The notes under the pieces were generated by a model, which was not told where the DNA came from, ran no database searches, and saw nothing but the letters and a program-made list of their open reading frames with translations. Both the position numbers and the translations under genes were made by a program. Below, one piece after another: positions 34,507-45,629 of a stretch of DNA of 64,000 nt (its first letter is position 1; the number at the start of each line of letters is the position of its first letter). The DNA is taken from positions 5,191,001-5,255,000 of the forward strand of contig NZ_CP084742.1 in NCBI RefSeq assembly GCF_020520285.1, read 5' to 3'. The DNA comes from Pseudomonas sp. L5B5 (GTDB taxonomy: Bacteria > Pseudomonadota > Gammaproteobacteria > Pseudomonadales > Pseudomonadaceae).

Positions 34507-35904
34507 TTATTCGCCCGACGCGCCGGAGCTGCCAGCTCGCTTGCGCTTGGCTCCACCGCTGCGGCGGCGTTTGCGCGGGGCACCGCTGGCGTCGTCCTTG
34601 CCGCTGAGGTCGCGGATCATTTCGCGACGTTCGGCGTCATTGGCGTCCTGATAGTCGGTCCACCACTCGCCCAGGCCATCGGTCTGCTCGCCAGCGCTTT
34701 CGCGTAGCAGCAGGAAGTCGTAGCCGGCACGAAAACGCGGGTTGTCCAGCAACTGATCGGCCCGCTTGCCGCTGCGGCGTGGTAGGCGCTCCTGCATGTC
34801 CCAGATCTCGCGGATCGGCATGGTGAAACGCTTGGGGATGGCAATACGTTGGCACTGTTCGGCGATCAGTTCGTGGGCGGCTTCCTGCATGGCCGGGATG
34901 GGCGGCATGCCACGTTCCTGCAGATGCAGGACGCGAGCAGGCAGGGCCGGCCAGAGCAGGGCGGCGAACAGGAAGGCTGGCGTCACCGGCTTGTTCTGCT
35001 TGATCCGCAGGTCGGTGTTGACCAGGGCTTCGCTGATCAGCGTATGGGTGTAGGTCGGGTTGTATTCCAGGGCTTCGGCGCTGGCCGGGAACAACGGATC
35101 GAACAGTTGCAGGTCCACCAGCATTTCGAAGGTGTCCGCGGCATGGCCAGAGAGGAATAGCTTGAGCACTTCCTCGAACAGGCGTGCCGAAGGGATTTCC
35201 CGCAGCATCGGTGCCAGTTCGCGGATCGGAGCGGCGGTGTGTTTCTCGATGCCGAAATTCAGCTTGGCGGCAAAACGCACCGCCCGCAGCATGCGTACCG
35301 GATCTTCCTGGTAGCGCTGGCGTGGGTCGCCGATCAGGCGCACCAGGTTGTTGCGAATGTCATGGACGCCATTGGCGTAATCGAGGATGCGTTCGCTGAC
35401 CGGGTCGTAGTACAGGGCATTGATGGTGAAGTCGCGGCGTTGCGCATCTTCTTCCAGGGTGCCGTAGACGTTGTCCCGCAGGATCCGCCCGCTTTCGTTG
35501 CGAGAGGACTGGTTGCTGTCCTCTTCGTCTTCGTTCTGCGGATGGTTGGCACGGAAGGTTGCGACTTCGATGATTTCGCGACCGAAATGGATGTGCACCA
35601 GCTTGAAACGCCGGCCAATGATCCGCGCATTGCGGAACTCGGCCCGGACCTGTTCCGGTGTGGCGCTGGTGGCGACGTCGAAGTCCTTGGGGGGAATGTT
35701 GAGCAACATGTCGCGCACGCAACCGCCGACCAGGTAGGCCTGGTAACCGGCGTTCTGCAGGCGTTCGACGATATTGACCGCATACCGGCTGAACTGCGCG
35801 CGTTGCAGCGAGTGCTGGCCGCTATTGAGCACTTCAGGGGTGCTGCGTTTATGTTGCGTACGACGCACGGGAGAACGGAATGACTGGAACAGCTTCTTCA
35901 GCAT
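34507..35904 (-). CDS. pcnB: Poly(A) polymerase I
   Basis: About 465 residues. Adds poly(A) tails that mark RNA for decay. The nucleotidyltransferase core has VGGCVRDMLL and KDFDVATSATPEQV (catalytic Asp pair), then RRDFTINALYYDP and RFAAKLNF of the neck/body region, and a very basic Ser/Gly/Arg/Lys-rich tail (residues about 440-465) for RNA contact. The ATG at 35904 is chosen over a GTG three codons upstream. Its 5' side holds crcZ, the conserved order cbrB-crcZ-pcnB-folK. Confidence 0.93.
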   Translation of the reverse strand: MLKKLFQSFRSPVRRTQHKRSTPEVLNSGQHSLQRAQFSRYAVNIVERLQNAGYQAYLVGGCVRDMLLNIPPKDFDVATSATPEQVRAEFRNARIIGRRFKLVHIHFGREIIEVATFRANHPQNEDEEDSNQSSRNESGRILRDNVYGTLEEDAQRRDFTINALYYDPVSERILDYANGVHDIRNNLVRLIGDPRQRYQEDPVRMLRAVRFAAKLNFGIEKHTAAPIRELAPMLREIPSARLFEEVLKLFLSGHAADTFEMLVDLQLFDPLFPASAEALEYNPTYTHTLISEALVNTDLRIKQNKPVTPAFLFAALLWPALPARVLHLQERGMPPIPAMQEAAHELIAEQCQRIAIPKRFTMPIREIWDMQERLPRRSGKRADQLLDNPRFRAGYDFLLLRESAGEQTDGLGEWWTDYQDANDAERREMIRDLSGKDDASGAPRKRRRSGGAKRKRAGSSGASGE

Positions 35905-36059
35905 GGGATGCACTGTTTGAAGGAATGTTCGGCCAAAACGAAGAATGACCGCATGATGGGCCGGGATTCTAGCATTTAGTCGAAGGATGGTGTAGGACGC
36001 TGCCGCGACTTATGCACAGGCGGCTGTGGCGCAAGGGGATGGCTGGAGTTAAACGCCAG

Positions 36060-36427
36060 GAACCACAAGGGGAGCCGAAGCTCCCCCAGAATAGTTGCGT
36101 GCTCTATTTTTATTATTGGTTTCGGGCTTCTTGTTTTTGTTTAACGCCCTTGTCACCTGGTTTACCCAGAGTGACCCTCCCAATCGGGAGCCAAGAGCAA
36201 ACGGATTGCTTTGATCGCTGAGTTGCAATGACCTTTCGATCCAACCAGTTCAGGCTCTGCTTTAGGGCAGTTTTTGTTGTTCTCGGCCTGGTTGTGGGGC
36301 AAGCCCCAAATACAACGCCTCTCCAAAAGAATCAGTTAGCTGCGCCTCCGCCGTGTTGTTTTTGTTATGCGTGAGTCGATTCGTCTTATTTTTATTGTCT
36401 TGTGCATTGCTTGTTATTGTTCTTGTA
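36060..36427 (-). ncRNA. crcZ: CrcZ small RNA (Hfq/Crc-titrating)
   Basis: The gap between cbrB and pcnB carries no gene but reads on the minus strand as CrcZ. It starts about 12 bases after a sigma-54 promoter, begins ACAAGAACAATAACAAGCAA (close to the known start of P. aeruginosa crcZ as I recall it), and holds six A-rich AAnAAn-type Hfq motifs (plus-strand 36411-36426, 36384-36401, 36355-36367, 36270-36282, 36129-36142, 36104-36118). It ends at a stem with a UUCG loop (36069-36086). CrcZ sequesters Hfq and so lifts Crc/Hfq catabolite repression; CbrB activates it. The 3' end is approximate, because the T run is weak. Confidence 0.92.
36069..36086 (-). terminator. 3' hairpin of crcZ
   Basis: On the minus strand GGGGAGC-TTCG-GCTCCCC, a 7-bp stem closed by a very stable UUCG tetraloop, followed by TTGTGGTT. 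It separates crcZ from pcnB. Confidence 0.75.
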
Positions 36428-36437
36428 CCAAACATAT

Positions 36438-36453
36438 AGCAGGTGCCGTGCCA
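36438..36453 (-). promoter_or_regulatory. Sigma-54 promoter of crcZ
   Basis: On the minus strand TGGCACG-GCAC-CTGCT with GG and GC 12 bases apart, one mismatch from consensus. It places the start at about 36427, exactly where the CA-rich RNA begins. Confidence 0.88.
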
Positions 36454-36512
36454 ACTTTTGCAAAGCTCAATAAAACAAGGGGTTGGAGGGGGTTGTCAGG
36501 TTTTTTCAGGGC

Positions 36513-36547
36513 AAAAAAAACCGGGGCTTCGTTACCTTTAGCCCCGG
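36513..36547 (-). terminator. Terminator of cbrB
   Basis: On the minus strand a stem of eight pairs (plus-strand agccccgg 36540-36547 with ccggggct 36521-36528) is followed by eight T (plus-strand a-run 36513-36520). It lies between cbrB and the crcZ promoter, so crcZ is a separate transcript. Confidence 0.88.
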
Positions 36548-36551
36548 CTTT

Positions 36552-36602
36552 TGTTACGTCCACTTACAGGGGTAACAGTTTTTTTCACAAATCCGCTGTT
36601 AC
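36552..36602 (-). promoter_or_regulatory. CbrB-type upstream activating sites for crcZ
   Basis: Three copies of the word TGTTAC or its complement: TGTTAC 36552-36557, GTAACA 36572-36577, TGTTAC 36597-36602. The first two form an inverted pair with a 14-base centre. They lie about 125-175 bases before the crcZ start, the right place for a sigma-54 enhancer, and match the TGTTAC-type half-sites described for CbrB. Confidence 0.75.
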
Positions 36603-36623
36603 CCCAGTCGGACCGTGCAGGTA

Positions 36624-38045
<1,422 letters not shown>

Positions 38046-38067
38046 TGATTCAATTCTCTCGACGGTC

Positions 38068-41016
38068 TCAGGTCACAGCGGACGTCGCTTCGACATGGCG
38101 CGGTAACGTCACTCGGATACGGGTACCGCGCTGGCTCTGTGGATCGGCCGGGCTGTCGATGGTGATTTGTCCATAATGCTCTTCAACGATGGAATAGACC
38201 AGCGCAAGGCCCAGACCGGTGCCTTCCCCTGGATCCTTGGTGGTGAAAAACGGTTCGAACAATCGATCCATGATGTTCTTGGGAATGCCGCTGCCTTCGT
38301 CCTCCACGATCAGGTCGACCGTGTGCTCGAAAGCCTCGCTCTTGACGCGTACCGCGCTACCGGGCGGGGAGGCGTCACGGGCATTGGACAGCAGGTTGAT
38401 CAGGACCTGGGCCAGGCGCTGTGGGTCGCCATCCACCCAGTGGTCGGGATCGCACAAATTGAAGAACTGCACCTCGAAATTGCGCCGGTTCAGGGCCAGC
38501 AGGCCGATGGCATCCTGCGCCACTTCGGCCAGGCAGACCGCCTCGTCGTTGTGCTGGTGGCTGCCCGCATGGGCAAAACTCATCAGCGACTGGACGATCC
38601 GCGAGATGCGTTTGGTCTGTTCGAGGATCTGTCCGCTGATTTCCGTCAGCTCGCCATCTTCCTCGCGCTCCTCGCGCAGGTTCTGCGCCAGGCAAGCGAT
38701 GCCCGTCACCGGATTACCAATCTCATGGGCCACCCCGGCGGCCAGGCGCCCGATGCTGGCCAGGCGCTCGGAGTGCACCAGCTTGTCTTCCAGGGTCTGG
38801 GTTTCGGTCAAGTCCTCGACCAGCAGCACCAGGCCGCTGTTGCCCGGGGCCAGGGGTTCGTCGATGGCGGCCTTGTGCAGGTTCAGCCAGCGAGTCTGGC
38901 CATCCAGGGCCAGGTGCTGCTTGTGCAGGTGTTCGTCCGGCAGGTTGATGAAACCTTGCAGCAGATCCTTCCAAGGGTTGGCAATGGTGCCCAGGCGTGA
39001 CCCCACCACATGCTGGGCGGGGATCCCGGTGAGCTCCTCCATGGCCTTGTTCCACATCAGGATCTCCTGGTCCTTGGCCAGGGAGCAGACGCCCATGGGC
39101 AGCTCCTGCAGGGTTTGCCGATGATAACGGCGCAGTGCGTCGAGTTCGGCAGCCAGGCCGGTCAGTCGCGAGTGGTAGTCCTCGAGGCGGCTCTCGATGA
39201 AGTGAATGTCCTCGGTAACGTAGTTTTCACCGCCAGCCTTGTAGGGCAGGAAGGTTTCGACCATGTCCTGGGCAACGCTCGGCCCCATCAGGCCGGACAG
39301 GTTGGCTTCGATACGGTCCCGCAGGCGCCGCAGCGCATAGGGCCGGCGTTCATCGAAGGGCAGGTAGAGGTCGCGCAGGGCCTGTTCCACTTCCTTTTGC
39401 GCGGCCTTGGCGCCCAACGGCTTGGCCAGTTGCGTGGCGAACTCCTGGGGCGAGGCGGCATGCAGCTCCCGGCGTTGCGGGCGACGCACGTTGTCCACTG
39501 CGCAGGCTTCGGCGGCACTGGCCTCTTCGGAACTGGCATTGGTGAACAGCGAGATCAGGGTGAACATCAGGACGTTGGCCGCCAGCGAAGCGATGGCCGC
39601 CATGTGCCAGCTGGTGTCGTCGAGGACGTAGATCATGTTCAGCAGCGGGATATAGAAACCCTGCAGGTTGCCGATCAGCGGCAGGAGCATGGTCACCAGC
39701 CACACCAGGATGCCCGCCAGCAGGCCGGCGATGAAGCCGCGGCGATTGGCGGTCGGCCAGTACAGGACCGACAGTACCCCGGGCAGGAACTGCAGGGTGG
39801 CGACGAAGGCCACGATTCCCAGGTTGGCCAGGTCCTGCTCGGCGCCCAGCAGCAGGTAGAAGGCATAGCCGGCCATGATGATGGCGACGATCAGGGCGCG
39901 GCGAGTCCACTTCAGCCAGCGATAGATGTTGCCTTCCGCCGGTGGCTGGTAGAGCGGCAGCACCAGGTGGTTCAGCGCCATCCCCGAAAGTGCCAGGGTG
40001 GTGACGATGATCAGGCCGCTGGCGGCTGACAGTCCACCGACGTAGGCCAGCAGCGCCAGGGCCGGACTGTTGGCGGCGATGCCGATCCCCAAGGTGAAGT
40101 ATTCCGGATTGGTGGTGGCGCCGAGCTTGAGTCCTGCCCAGAGGATCAACGGCACAGCCAGGCTCATCAGCAGCAGGAACAGCGGCAACCCCCAGCTGGC
40201 GCTGACCAGCGACCGGGGGTTGAGGTTCTCGGTAAAGGTCATGTGGTACATGTGCGGCATGACGATCGCCGAGGCGAAAAATACCAGCAGCAGGGTGCGC
40301 CACGGACCTTCCTGCAAGGGGGTGTGCAACGCGGCGAGGGCAGTCTGGTTCTGCAGCAGCCACAGCTCCAGCTGTTGCGGGCCGTCGAATACCCCATACA
40401 AGGCATAAAGGCCGACGCCACCGATGGCGATCAGCTTGATCACCGATTCGAAGGCGATGGCGAACACCAGGCCCTCGTGTTTTTCCCGGGTGGCGATGTG
40501 CCGTGAACCGAAAAAGATCGTGAACAGGGTTATCAGCGCGCAGAAGCTCAAGGCCACCCGGTGTTGTACCGGTTCGTGGGTCAGGATGCCGATGGAGTCG
40601 GCCACCGCCTGGATCTGCAGGGCCAGCAGCGGCAGTACCCCCACCAGCATGAAGATGGTGGTCAGGGCTCCTGCCCAGGTGCTGCGGAAGCGGAAGGCGA
40701 ACAGGTCGGCCAGGGACGACAGCTGGTAGGTGCGGGTGATCTTCAGGATCGGGTAAAGCAGCACCGGTGCCAGCAGGAATGCCCCGGATACCCCCAGGTA
40801 ACTGGAGAGGAAACCGTAGCCGTACTGGTAGGCCAGGCCCACCGTACCGTAGAAGGCCCAGGCGCTGGCATAGACCCCCAGCGACAGGGTGTAGGTCAGC
40901 GGATGGCGGATGATCGAGCGCGGGATCATGCCGCGTTCGCTGATCCAGGCCACCCCGAACAGCACCATCAGGTAGGCGGCGCTGATCAGGATCATCTGGG
41001 TCAGGCTAAAGCTCAT
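38068..41016 (-). CDS. cbrA: Transporter-linked sensor kinase CbrA
   Basis: About 982 residues. The N-terminal half (1-500) is a sodium/solute symporter (SSSF) domain with about 13 membrane helices; then come a STAC-type linker, a PAS domain ([26 protein letters not shown] in parts), HisKA with the phosphorylated His in [12 protein letters not shown], and HATPase with [13 protein letters not shown]. In P. fluorescens the symporter part transports histidine; kinase signalling acts on CbrB. ATG at 41022 and 41016 are both possible; the start overlaps the small gene cbrX, so translation is probably coupled. Confidence 0.95.
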   Translation of the reverse strand: MSFSLTQMILISAAYLMVLFGVAWISERGMIPRSIIRHPLTYTLSLGVYASAWAFYGTVGLAYQYGYGFLSSYLGVSGAFLLAPVLLYPILKITRTYQLSSLADLFAFRFRSTWAGALTTIFMLVGVLPLLALQIQAVADSIGILTHEPVQHRVALSFCALITLFTIFFGSRHIATREKHEGLVFAIAFESVIKLIAIGGVGLYALYGVFDGPQQLELWLLQNQTALAALHTPLQEGPWRTLLLVFFASAIVMPHMYHMTFTENLNPRSLVSASWGLPLFLLLMSLAVPLILWAGLKLGATTNPEYFTLGIGIAANSPALALLAYVGGLSAASGLIIVTTLALSGMALNHLVLPLYQPPAEGNIYRWLKWTRRALIVAIIMAGYAFYLLLGAEQDLANLGIVAFVATLQFLPGVLSVLYWPTANRRGFIAGLLAGILVWLVTMLLPLIGNLQGFYIPLLNMIYVLDDTSWHMAAIASLAANVLMFTLISLFTNASSEEASAAEACAVDNVRRPQRRELHAASPQEFATQLAKPLGAKAAQKEVEQALRDLYLPFDERRPYALRRLRDRIEANLSGLMGPSVAQDMVETFLPYKAGGENYVTEDIHFIESRLEDYHSRLTGLAAELDALRRYHRQTLQELPMGVCSLAKDQEILMWNKAMEELTGIPAQHVVGSRLGTIANPWKDLLQGFINLPDEHLHKQHLALDGQTRWLNLHKAAIDEPLAPGNSGLVLLVEDLTETQTLEDKLVHSERLASIGRLAAGVAHEIGNPVTGIACLAQNLREEREEDGELTEISGQILEQTKRISRIVQSLMSFAHAGSHQHNDEAVCLAEVAQDAIGLLALNRRNFEVQFFNLCDPDHWVDGDPQRLAQVLINLLSNARDASPPGSAVRVKSEAFEHTVDLIVEDEGSGIPKNIMDRLFEPFFTTKDPGEGTGLGLALVYSIVEEHYGQITIDSPADPQSQRGTRIRVTLPRHVEATSAVT

Positions 41017-41182
41017 CGGCATCTTTTTGGCTCTGCAGGATAAAGGTCACGACGATCAGAATCAGCCAGAGCAGATACGGGCGATACCAGGCGCCAGTAG
41101 CATCGATCCACCAATCCATGATGGCTGGGGAAAACAGATAGATCCCCACTACCAGGAGCAGGACCAAGCGATAGATGTACAT
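41006..41182 (-). CDS. cbrX: Small membrane protein CbrX, overlapping cbrA
   Basis: A 58-codon frame begins at ATG 41182 with an AGAGAGG ribosome site and ends at TAG 41006, overlapping the cbrA start by 11-17 bases. The product starts MYIYRLVLLLVVGIYLFSPA and has two hydrophobic segments (about residues 4-19 and 35-49) separated by a Trp-rich turn (MDWWIDATGAWYRPY), ending in a charged tail. A small gene of this size and place, named cbrX, is described upstream of cbrA in pseudomonads and is needed for cbrA translation. The overlap supports coupling. Confidence 0.85.
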   Translation of the reverse strand: MYIYRLVLLLVVGIYLFSPAIMDWWIDATGAWYRPYLLWLILIVVTFILQSQKDADEL

Positions 41183-41259
41183 CTCGGCCTCTCTTTATTG
41201 TGTGCGTGCCCGAAAACGTGCGGCGATGGTAACGGATGGGCGCCAGGCTGCAAGAGGCG

Positions 41260-42147
41260 TCAGTTCAATTGCGCTTCCGGCACGCTCAGTGTGCGCGGAA
41301 TCAGCGAGGCGTCCCAGTGGCGGGCGCCCCACTTCATGATCTCGGCGACGCTGGCGTCGTCCAGTTCGGCTCCCGGTTCCTGGCCCAGGGCTCGCAGAGC
41401 GCGCAACAGCAAGGGGGGCGCCCGGTCTTCGGTCAGTGGCGGCGAACGGTAGGATTTGCCCAGCTTGTGGCCATCGGGCTGGGTGATCAGCGGCACATGC
41501 AGGTAGCGCGGCTGAGGCAGGCCCAGCAACTCCTGCAGGTACAGCTGGCGAGGCGTGGAGTCCAGCAGGTCGGCGCCGCGCACGATGTCGGTGATGCCCT
41601 GCCAGGCGTCGTCGAGCACCACGGCCAGTTGGTAGGCGTAGAGGCCATCGCGACGACGAATCACGAAGTCCCCGACTTCCCGGCCCAGGTGTTGGCTGTA
41701 TGCCCCCTGGACACGGTCGGTGAAGTGGTATTCGAGCTCCGGCACCCGCAGGCGAATGGCCGCATTGTCCCGGGCATGCCCGAGGTTGCGGCATAGCCCG
41801 GGGTAGAGACCGTGGTAGGGCTCCAGCTGTTTGCGCGAACAGGTGCAGGCATAGGCCAGGCCCTGGTTGAACAGCCGGTCGAGGACCTGGGCATAGGCGT
41901 CGTGGCGCTCGCTCTGGCGGATCATTTCGCCATCCCATTCGAAGCCGTAGCTCTCCAGGGCCTTGAGAATTGCCGCCTGGGCTCTCGGTTCTTCACGGGG
42001 CGGGTCCAGGTCCTCCATGCGCAGTAGCCAGCGGCCGCCGACGGCGCGGGCATCCAGATAGGAGGCGAGAGCGGCGACCAGCGAGCCGAAGTGCAGGTAT
42101 CCGCTGGGCGTGGGGGCGAAGCGTCCGATATAGGAAGAGGCAGTCAT
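41260..42147 (-). CDS. gluQ: Glutamyl-Q tRNA(Asp) synthetase
   Basis: 295 residues, a shortened glutamyl-tRNA synthetase core without an anticodon-binding domain. It attaches Glu to the queuosine base of tRNA-Asp. Motifs: GRFAPTPSGYLHFGSLVAAL (HIGH region, here HFGS), the zinc-binding Cys in YACTCSRKQL and GLYPGLCR, and KLGKS (KMSKS-like). Start ATG 42147. It follows dksA with about 150 bp and a terminator between, the conserved dksA-gluQ order. Confidence 0.95.
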   Translation of the reverse strand: MTASSYIGRFAPTPSGYLHFGSLVAALASYLDARAVGGRWLLRMEDLDPPREEPRAQAAILKALESYGFEWDGEMIRQSERHDAYAQVLDRLFNQGLAYACTCSRKQLEPYHGLYPGLCRNLGHARDNAAIRLRVPELEYHFTDRVQGAYSQHLGREVGDFVIRRRDGLYAYQLAVVLDDAWQGITDIVRGADLLDSTPRQLYLQELLGLPQPRYLHVPLITQPDGHKLGKSYRSPPLTEDRAPPLLLRALRALGQEPGAELDDASVAEIMKWGARHWDASLIPRTLSVPEAQLN

Positions 42148-42256
42148 GGCGCGCAGGTTACTTGGTCTGGCCCGACAATGGTGACGGCGTTGGCAGCGAG
42201 CACCATCGCGAGCAGGGGGGCTCGTATGGGGGAGGCGAAAGGGGAGGCAGAAACGA

Positions 42257-42282
42257 AAACGGAGCGAATGAACGCTCCGTTT
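42257..42282 (-). terminator. Terminator of dksA
   Basis: On the minus strand AACGGAGCG and CGCTCCGTT pair around ttcatt, followed by TTCGTTT, 18 bases after the dksA stop. Confidence 0.85.
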
Positions 42283-42299
42283 CTGACACAGGCCAATGC

Positions 42300-42740
42300 T
42301 TACTTGCCGACCTGTTTCTCCTTGATTTCCGCCAAGGTCTTGCAGTCTACGCACATGTCGGCAGTAGGGCGGGCTTCCAGACGGCGGATGCCGATCTCGA
42401 CGCCGCAGGATTCACACCAGCCGTATTCTTCGTCTTCGATCAGTTGCAGGGTCTTGTCGATCTTCTTGATCAGCTTGCGCTCGCGATCGCGGGCGCGCAA
42501 TTCGAGGCTGAATTCTTCTTCCTGGCTGGCACGGTCGGCCGGGTCGGGGAAGTTGGCTGCCTCGTCTTTCATGTGATCAACCGTGCGGTCGACTTCCTGC
42601 ATCAAGTCCTGTTTCCACTTGTTCAGGATCTTGGTGAAGTGCTCGCGCATGGGCTTGCCCATGTACTCTTCGCCCGCAGTCTCAACATAAGGTTCAAAAC
42701 CGCTGATCGATTGAATCTGTTGCTTTGCTTGGGTGGGCAT
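42300..42740 (-). CDS. dksA: RNA polymerase-binding transcription factor DksA
   Basis: 146 residues. DksA enters the secondary channel of RNA polymerase and with ppGpp lowers rRNA/tRNA promoters while raising amino-acid genes. It has the coiled coil with tip Asp (FPDPADRASQEEEF) and the four-Cys zinc finger CESCG ... CVDCK, so it is the zinc form rather than the Cys-poor DksA2. Start ATG 42740. Relevant to the stringent-type promoters at 6106 and upstream of 16S. Confidence 0.97.
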   Translation of the reverse strand: MPTQAKQQIQSISGFEPYVETAGEEYMGKPMREHFTKILNKWKQDLMQEVDRTVDHMKDEAANFPDPADRASQEEEFSLELRARDRERKLIKKIDKTLQLIEDEEYGWCESCGVEIGIRRLEARPTADMCVDCKTLAEIKEKQVGK

Positions 42741-43077
42741 GAATGGACCGCCTCTACTCTTGTAATCCATTGCGCAGGATTGCTCCATCTCCGACAGTTG
42801 CCGGCCCTGCGACTGCAAGCCGGCGAACTTACCAGATCAAATCAGAGCGCGCTACTCCCGGTTGTCGAGCCCCTGTCCCGCTTGGCCCGCAGGGACGGGA
42901 AAAGCCTCATATGGCTTTCTGACCGCCTCGTTCAATGATTGATTTTAGTCAAAGCTGAAGGTTCCGCTGCTTGTGCATGAAGCTGCGCGCAGGAGCCCTG
43001 GTACGCCTCCGGGTTCTCGTGATCTTCACAGCATGGGTAGAATCGGGTTTTCGCTCCCCTTGGATGAAGGAAGGCCA

Positions 43078-44250
43078 ATGGCTCTGCCCTACAGTGCGCG
43101 CAGTCGCGCTATCGAACCTTTCCATGTCATGGCCTTGCTGGCCCGGGCCAACGAACTGCAAGCGGCAGGGCATGACGTGATTCACCTGGAGATCGGCGAG
43201 CCGGATTTCACCACCGCCGAGCCGATCATCCAGGCCGGCCAAGCGGCCCTGAGCGCCGGCAAGACGCGCTATACCGCGGCCCGGGGCATTCCCGAGCTGC
43301 GCAGGGCGATCTCCGGGTTCTACCAGCAGCGCTATGGCCTGGATATCGACCCCGAGCGAGTCATGATCACCCCGGGTGGCTCTGGAGCCCTGCTGCTGGC
43401 CAGCAGCCTGCTGGTGGACCCCGGCAAGCACTGGTTGCTCGCGGACCCTGGATATCCGTGCAACCGGCATTTCCTGCGTCTGGTGGAAGGGGCTGCGCAA
43501 CTGGTTCCGGTCGGGCCGGAAGTGCGTTACCAGCTGACACCGGACCTGGTGGAACGCTACTGGGACCAGGACAGCGTCGGAGCCCTGGTGGCTTCCCCGG
43601 CGAACCCTACCGGCACGGTGCTCAGTCGTGACGAGCTGGCGGGTCTGTCGACCGCGGTCAAGGCGCGAAATGGTCACCTGGTGGTGGACGAGATCTATCA
43701 CGGGCTGACCTATGGCATCGATGCGGCCAGCGTCCTGGAAGTGGATGACAGCGCCTTTGTCCTGAATAGTTTTTCCAAGTATTTCGGCATGACCGGCTGG
43801 CGCCTGGGTTGGCTGGTGGCTCCCCAGGCCGCGGTCGGTGAGCTGGAAAAGCTGGCGCAGAACCTGTACATCAGCGCTCCCAGCATGGCCCAGTATGCCG
43901 CCCTGGCCTGCTTCGAACCTCGGACCATCAGCATTCTGGAGGAACGTCGCGCCGAGTTCGGACGGCGCCGGGACTTCCTGCTGCCGGCCCTGCGCGAGTT
44001 GGGATTCGGTATCGCCGTGGAGCCTGAAGGGGCCTTCTACTTGTATGCCGATATCAGCGCCTTTGGCGGCGACGCCTTCGCCTTCTGCCGGCACTTTCTG
44101 GAAACCGAGCACCTGGCCTTCACCCCGGGCCTGGACTTCGGCCGCTACCAGTCGGGGCACCATGTGCGTTTTGCCTATACCCAGAGCCTGGAGCGCCTGC
44201 AGGAAGCGGTCGAGCGCATTGCTCGTGGCCTGCAGAGCTGGCAAGGCTGA
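43078..44250 (+). CDS. PLP-dependent aminotransferase (class I)
   Basis: 390 residues, fold-type I aspartate/tyrosine aminotransferase family. The PLP Lys is in [25 protein letters not shown] carries the PLP-contact Asn, [11 protein letters not shown] the Asp and Tyr, and the substrate Arg is in HHVRFAYTQ. The ATG at 43078 has GGAAGG nine bases upstream. Substrate is not decided by sequence. Its stop overlaps the sfsA start, so the two form a pair; the location upstream of dksA matches a predicted aminotransferase in P. aeruginosa. Confidence 0.87.
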   Translation: MALPYSARSRAIEPFHVMALLARANELQAAGHDVIHLEIGEPDFTTAEPIIQAGQAALSAGKTRYTAARGIPELRRAISGFYQQRYGLDIDPERVMITPGGSGALLLASSLLVDPGKHWLLADPGYPCNRHFLRLVEGAAQLVPVGPEVRYQLTPDLVERYWDQDSVGALVASPANPTGTVLSRDELAGLSTAVKARNGHLVVDEIYHGLTYGIDAASVLEVDDSAFVLNSFSKYFGMTGWRLGWLVAPQAAVGELEKLAQNLYISAPSMAQYAALACFEPRTISILEERRAEFGRRRDFLLPALRELGFGIAVEPEGAFYLYADISAFGGDAFAFCRHFLETEHLAFTPGLDFGRYQSGHHVRFAYTQSLERLQEAVERIARGLQSWQG

Positions 44251-44957
44251 TGCGTTTCGATCCTCCCCTGGAAGAGGGGCGTCTGGTGCGTCGTTACAAG
44301 CGCTTTCTGGCCGATATCGAAACCCTCCACGGCGAGCAGTTGACCATCCACTGTCCCAACACCGGCTCGATGCTCAACTGCATGGTCGAAGGTGGGCAGG
44401 TGTGGTTCAGTCGCTCCAACGACCCCAAGCGCAAGCTCCCAGGCACCTGGGAAATCGGTGAAACCCCGCAGGGGCGCCTGGCCTGTATCAATACCGGGCG
44501 TGCCAATCGGCTGGTGGAGGAAGCACTGCAGGCCGGGTTGATCGGGGAGTTGCGAGGCTTCACCGGGCTCAAGCGCGAGGTGGCGTATGGACAGGAGAAC
44601 AGCCGCATCGACTTTCGCCTCGACTACCCGAATGGCTCGGCGTTCGTCGAGGTCAAGAGTGTCACGCTGGGTTTCGATGGTTCGTCCGTCGCGGCCTTCC
44701 CCGACGCAGTGACCCTGCGCGGCGCCAAGCACCTGCGGGAACTGGCGACCTTGGCCCGCGACGGCGTGCGCGCGGTGCAGTTGTATTGCGTCAACTTGTC
44801 AGGCATCGAGGCGGTGCGCCCGGCCGTGGAAATCGACCCCGGGTACGCCGCGGCGCTGCGCGAGGCGGTAGCGGCGGGAGTCGAGGTGCTGGCCTATGGC
44901 GTGCATCTGACGCACCAGGAGATATCCATCGATCGGCGCCTCGAGGTGCAGCTCTAG
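44250..44957 (+). CDS. sfsA: SfsA family DNA-binding protein
   Basis: 235 residues. SfsA proteins have a nuclease-like fold with an OB-type N-terminal part; E. coli SfsA was found as an activator of maltose genes, and its true role is unclear. Motifs: [25 protein letters not shown] and FVEVKSVTL, the last two being the nuclease-like core. ATG overlaps the aminotransferase stop by one base. The TAG stop lies inside the left arm of the palindromic element at 44952. Confidence 0.92.
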   Translation: MRFDPPLEEGRLVRRYKRFLADIETLHGEQLTIHCPNTGSMLNCMVEGGQVWFSRSNDPKRKLPGTWEIGETPQGRLACINTGRANRLVEEALQAGLIGELRGFTGLKREVAYGQENSRIDFRLDYPNGSAFVEVKSVTLGFDGSSVAAFPDAVTLRGAKHLRELATLARDGVRAVQLYCVNLSGIEAVRPAVEIDPGYAAALREAVAAGVEVLAYGVHLTHQEISIDRRLEVQL

Positions 44958-45101
44958 CAGACCGTTGAAAACGTAGGCAAGGCAGTCAGCGCAAGGCAAG
45001 AACAGGCGAAAAGCGCAGTTTACCAGTGGTAAATGAGCATTTTGAGCGTGTTTTTAACGCAGCGATTGCAACGCAGGCAGTTTTTCAGCGGCCTGCTAGA
45101 G
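44952..45101. mobile_element. 150-bp palindromic intergenic element (MITE-like)
   Basis: The ends are inverted repeats: ctctagcagaccgttgaaaa (44952-44971) against its right-hand counterpart (45082-45101), 18 of 20 matching. The middle is also an imperfect palindrome centred on tttaccagtggtaaa near 45025. It has no coding capacity. The TAG in each arm is the stop codon of the adjacent convergent gene. I recall close relatives of this sequence in many Pseudomonas intergenic regions, but cannot name the family with certainty. Confidence 0.7.
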
Positions 45102-45413
45102 GTCGACCCAGATCCCCTGGCTGTCCTCGCGGCAGTCGATGGCCTGAAGGAACTGGCCGGCACAGGGACCGGCCACGCACTCGCCGCTTTCGATCAGGAA
45201 CAGTGCGCCATGGGTGGCGCACTGGATCAGGCTGTGGCTGGGGTCCAGGAACTGATCGGGTTGCCATTCCAGAGCGACGCCGCGATGAGGGCAACGGTTG
45301 CTGTAGGCATACGCTCGGTTTTCACGCCGCACGACCAGGAGCTTCACGCCCTCGATCTGAAAGCCCCGGCTGCCGGCTTCAGGCAGTTCGCTACCGGCGC
45401 AAAGAAATTTCAT
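45096..45413 (-). CDS. Rieske (2Fe-2S) domain protein
   Basis: 105 residues, a single Rieske domain like the ferredoxin part of ring-hydroxylating oxygenases or the NirD subunit. The cluster ligands are Cys-X-His in RCPHRG and Cys-X2-His in QCATHGA. No signal peptide, so it is cytoplasmic. The ATG at 45413 has GAGAGGA upstream. No partner oxygenase or reductase gene is adjacent. It is divergent from phuT, and its stop lies in the right arm of the palindromic element. Confidence 0.88.
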   Translation of the reverse strand: MKFLCAGSELPEAGSRGFQIEGVKLLVVRRENRAYAYSNRCPHRGVALEWQPDQFLDPSHSLIQCATHGALFLIESGECVAGPCAGQFLQAIDCREDSQGIWVDL

Positions 45414-45492
45414 GGCTATCCTCTCGGTCCTAAGGCTCTGGTGTTGGCCTGCCAGGGGTTTTCTGCGGTTGCAGAAGGAAATACGCCGACGC

Positions 45493-45520
45493 TTGACGGT
45501 CAAATGAAAACAATTATCAA
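45493..45520 (+). promoter_or_regulatory. Promoter and Fur box upstream of phuT
   Basis: A promoter-like TTGACG (45493-45498), 16 bases, TATCAA (45515-45520) is overlapped by a Fur-box-like sequence at 45500-45518 (minus-strand GATAATTGTTTTCATTTGA, about 12 of 19 matching the consensus, with an intact GATAAT half). Iron repression of the heme operon is expected. Confidence 0.65.
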
Positions 45521-45629
45521 ATGGCCGTCCCGCTCACTAAGGGGCGCTTGCCATTTCGATGCCTGGCCCGCCAGGCGTGTCACATGGACAACTGCTTCAC
45601 GGGCCCACTTCTATAAAGGAAATGTTCTT

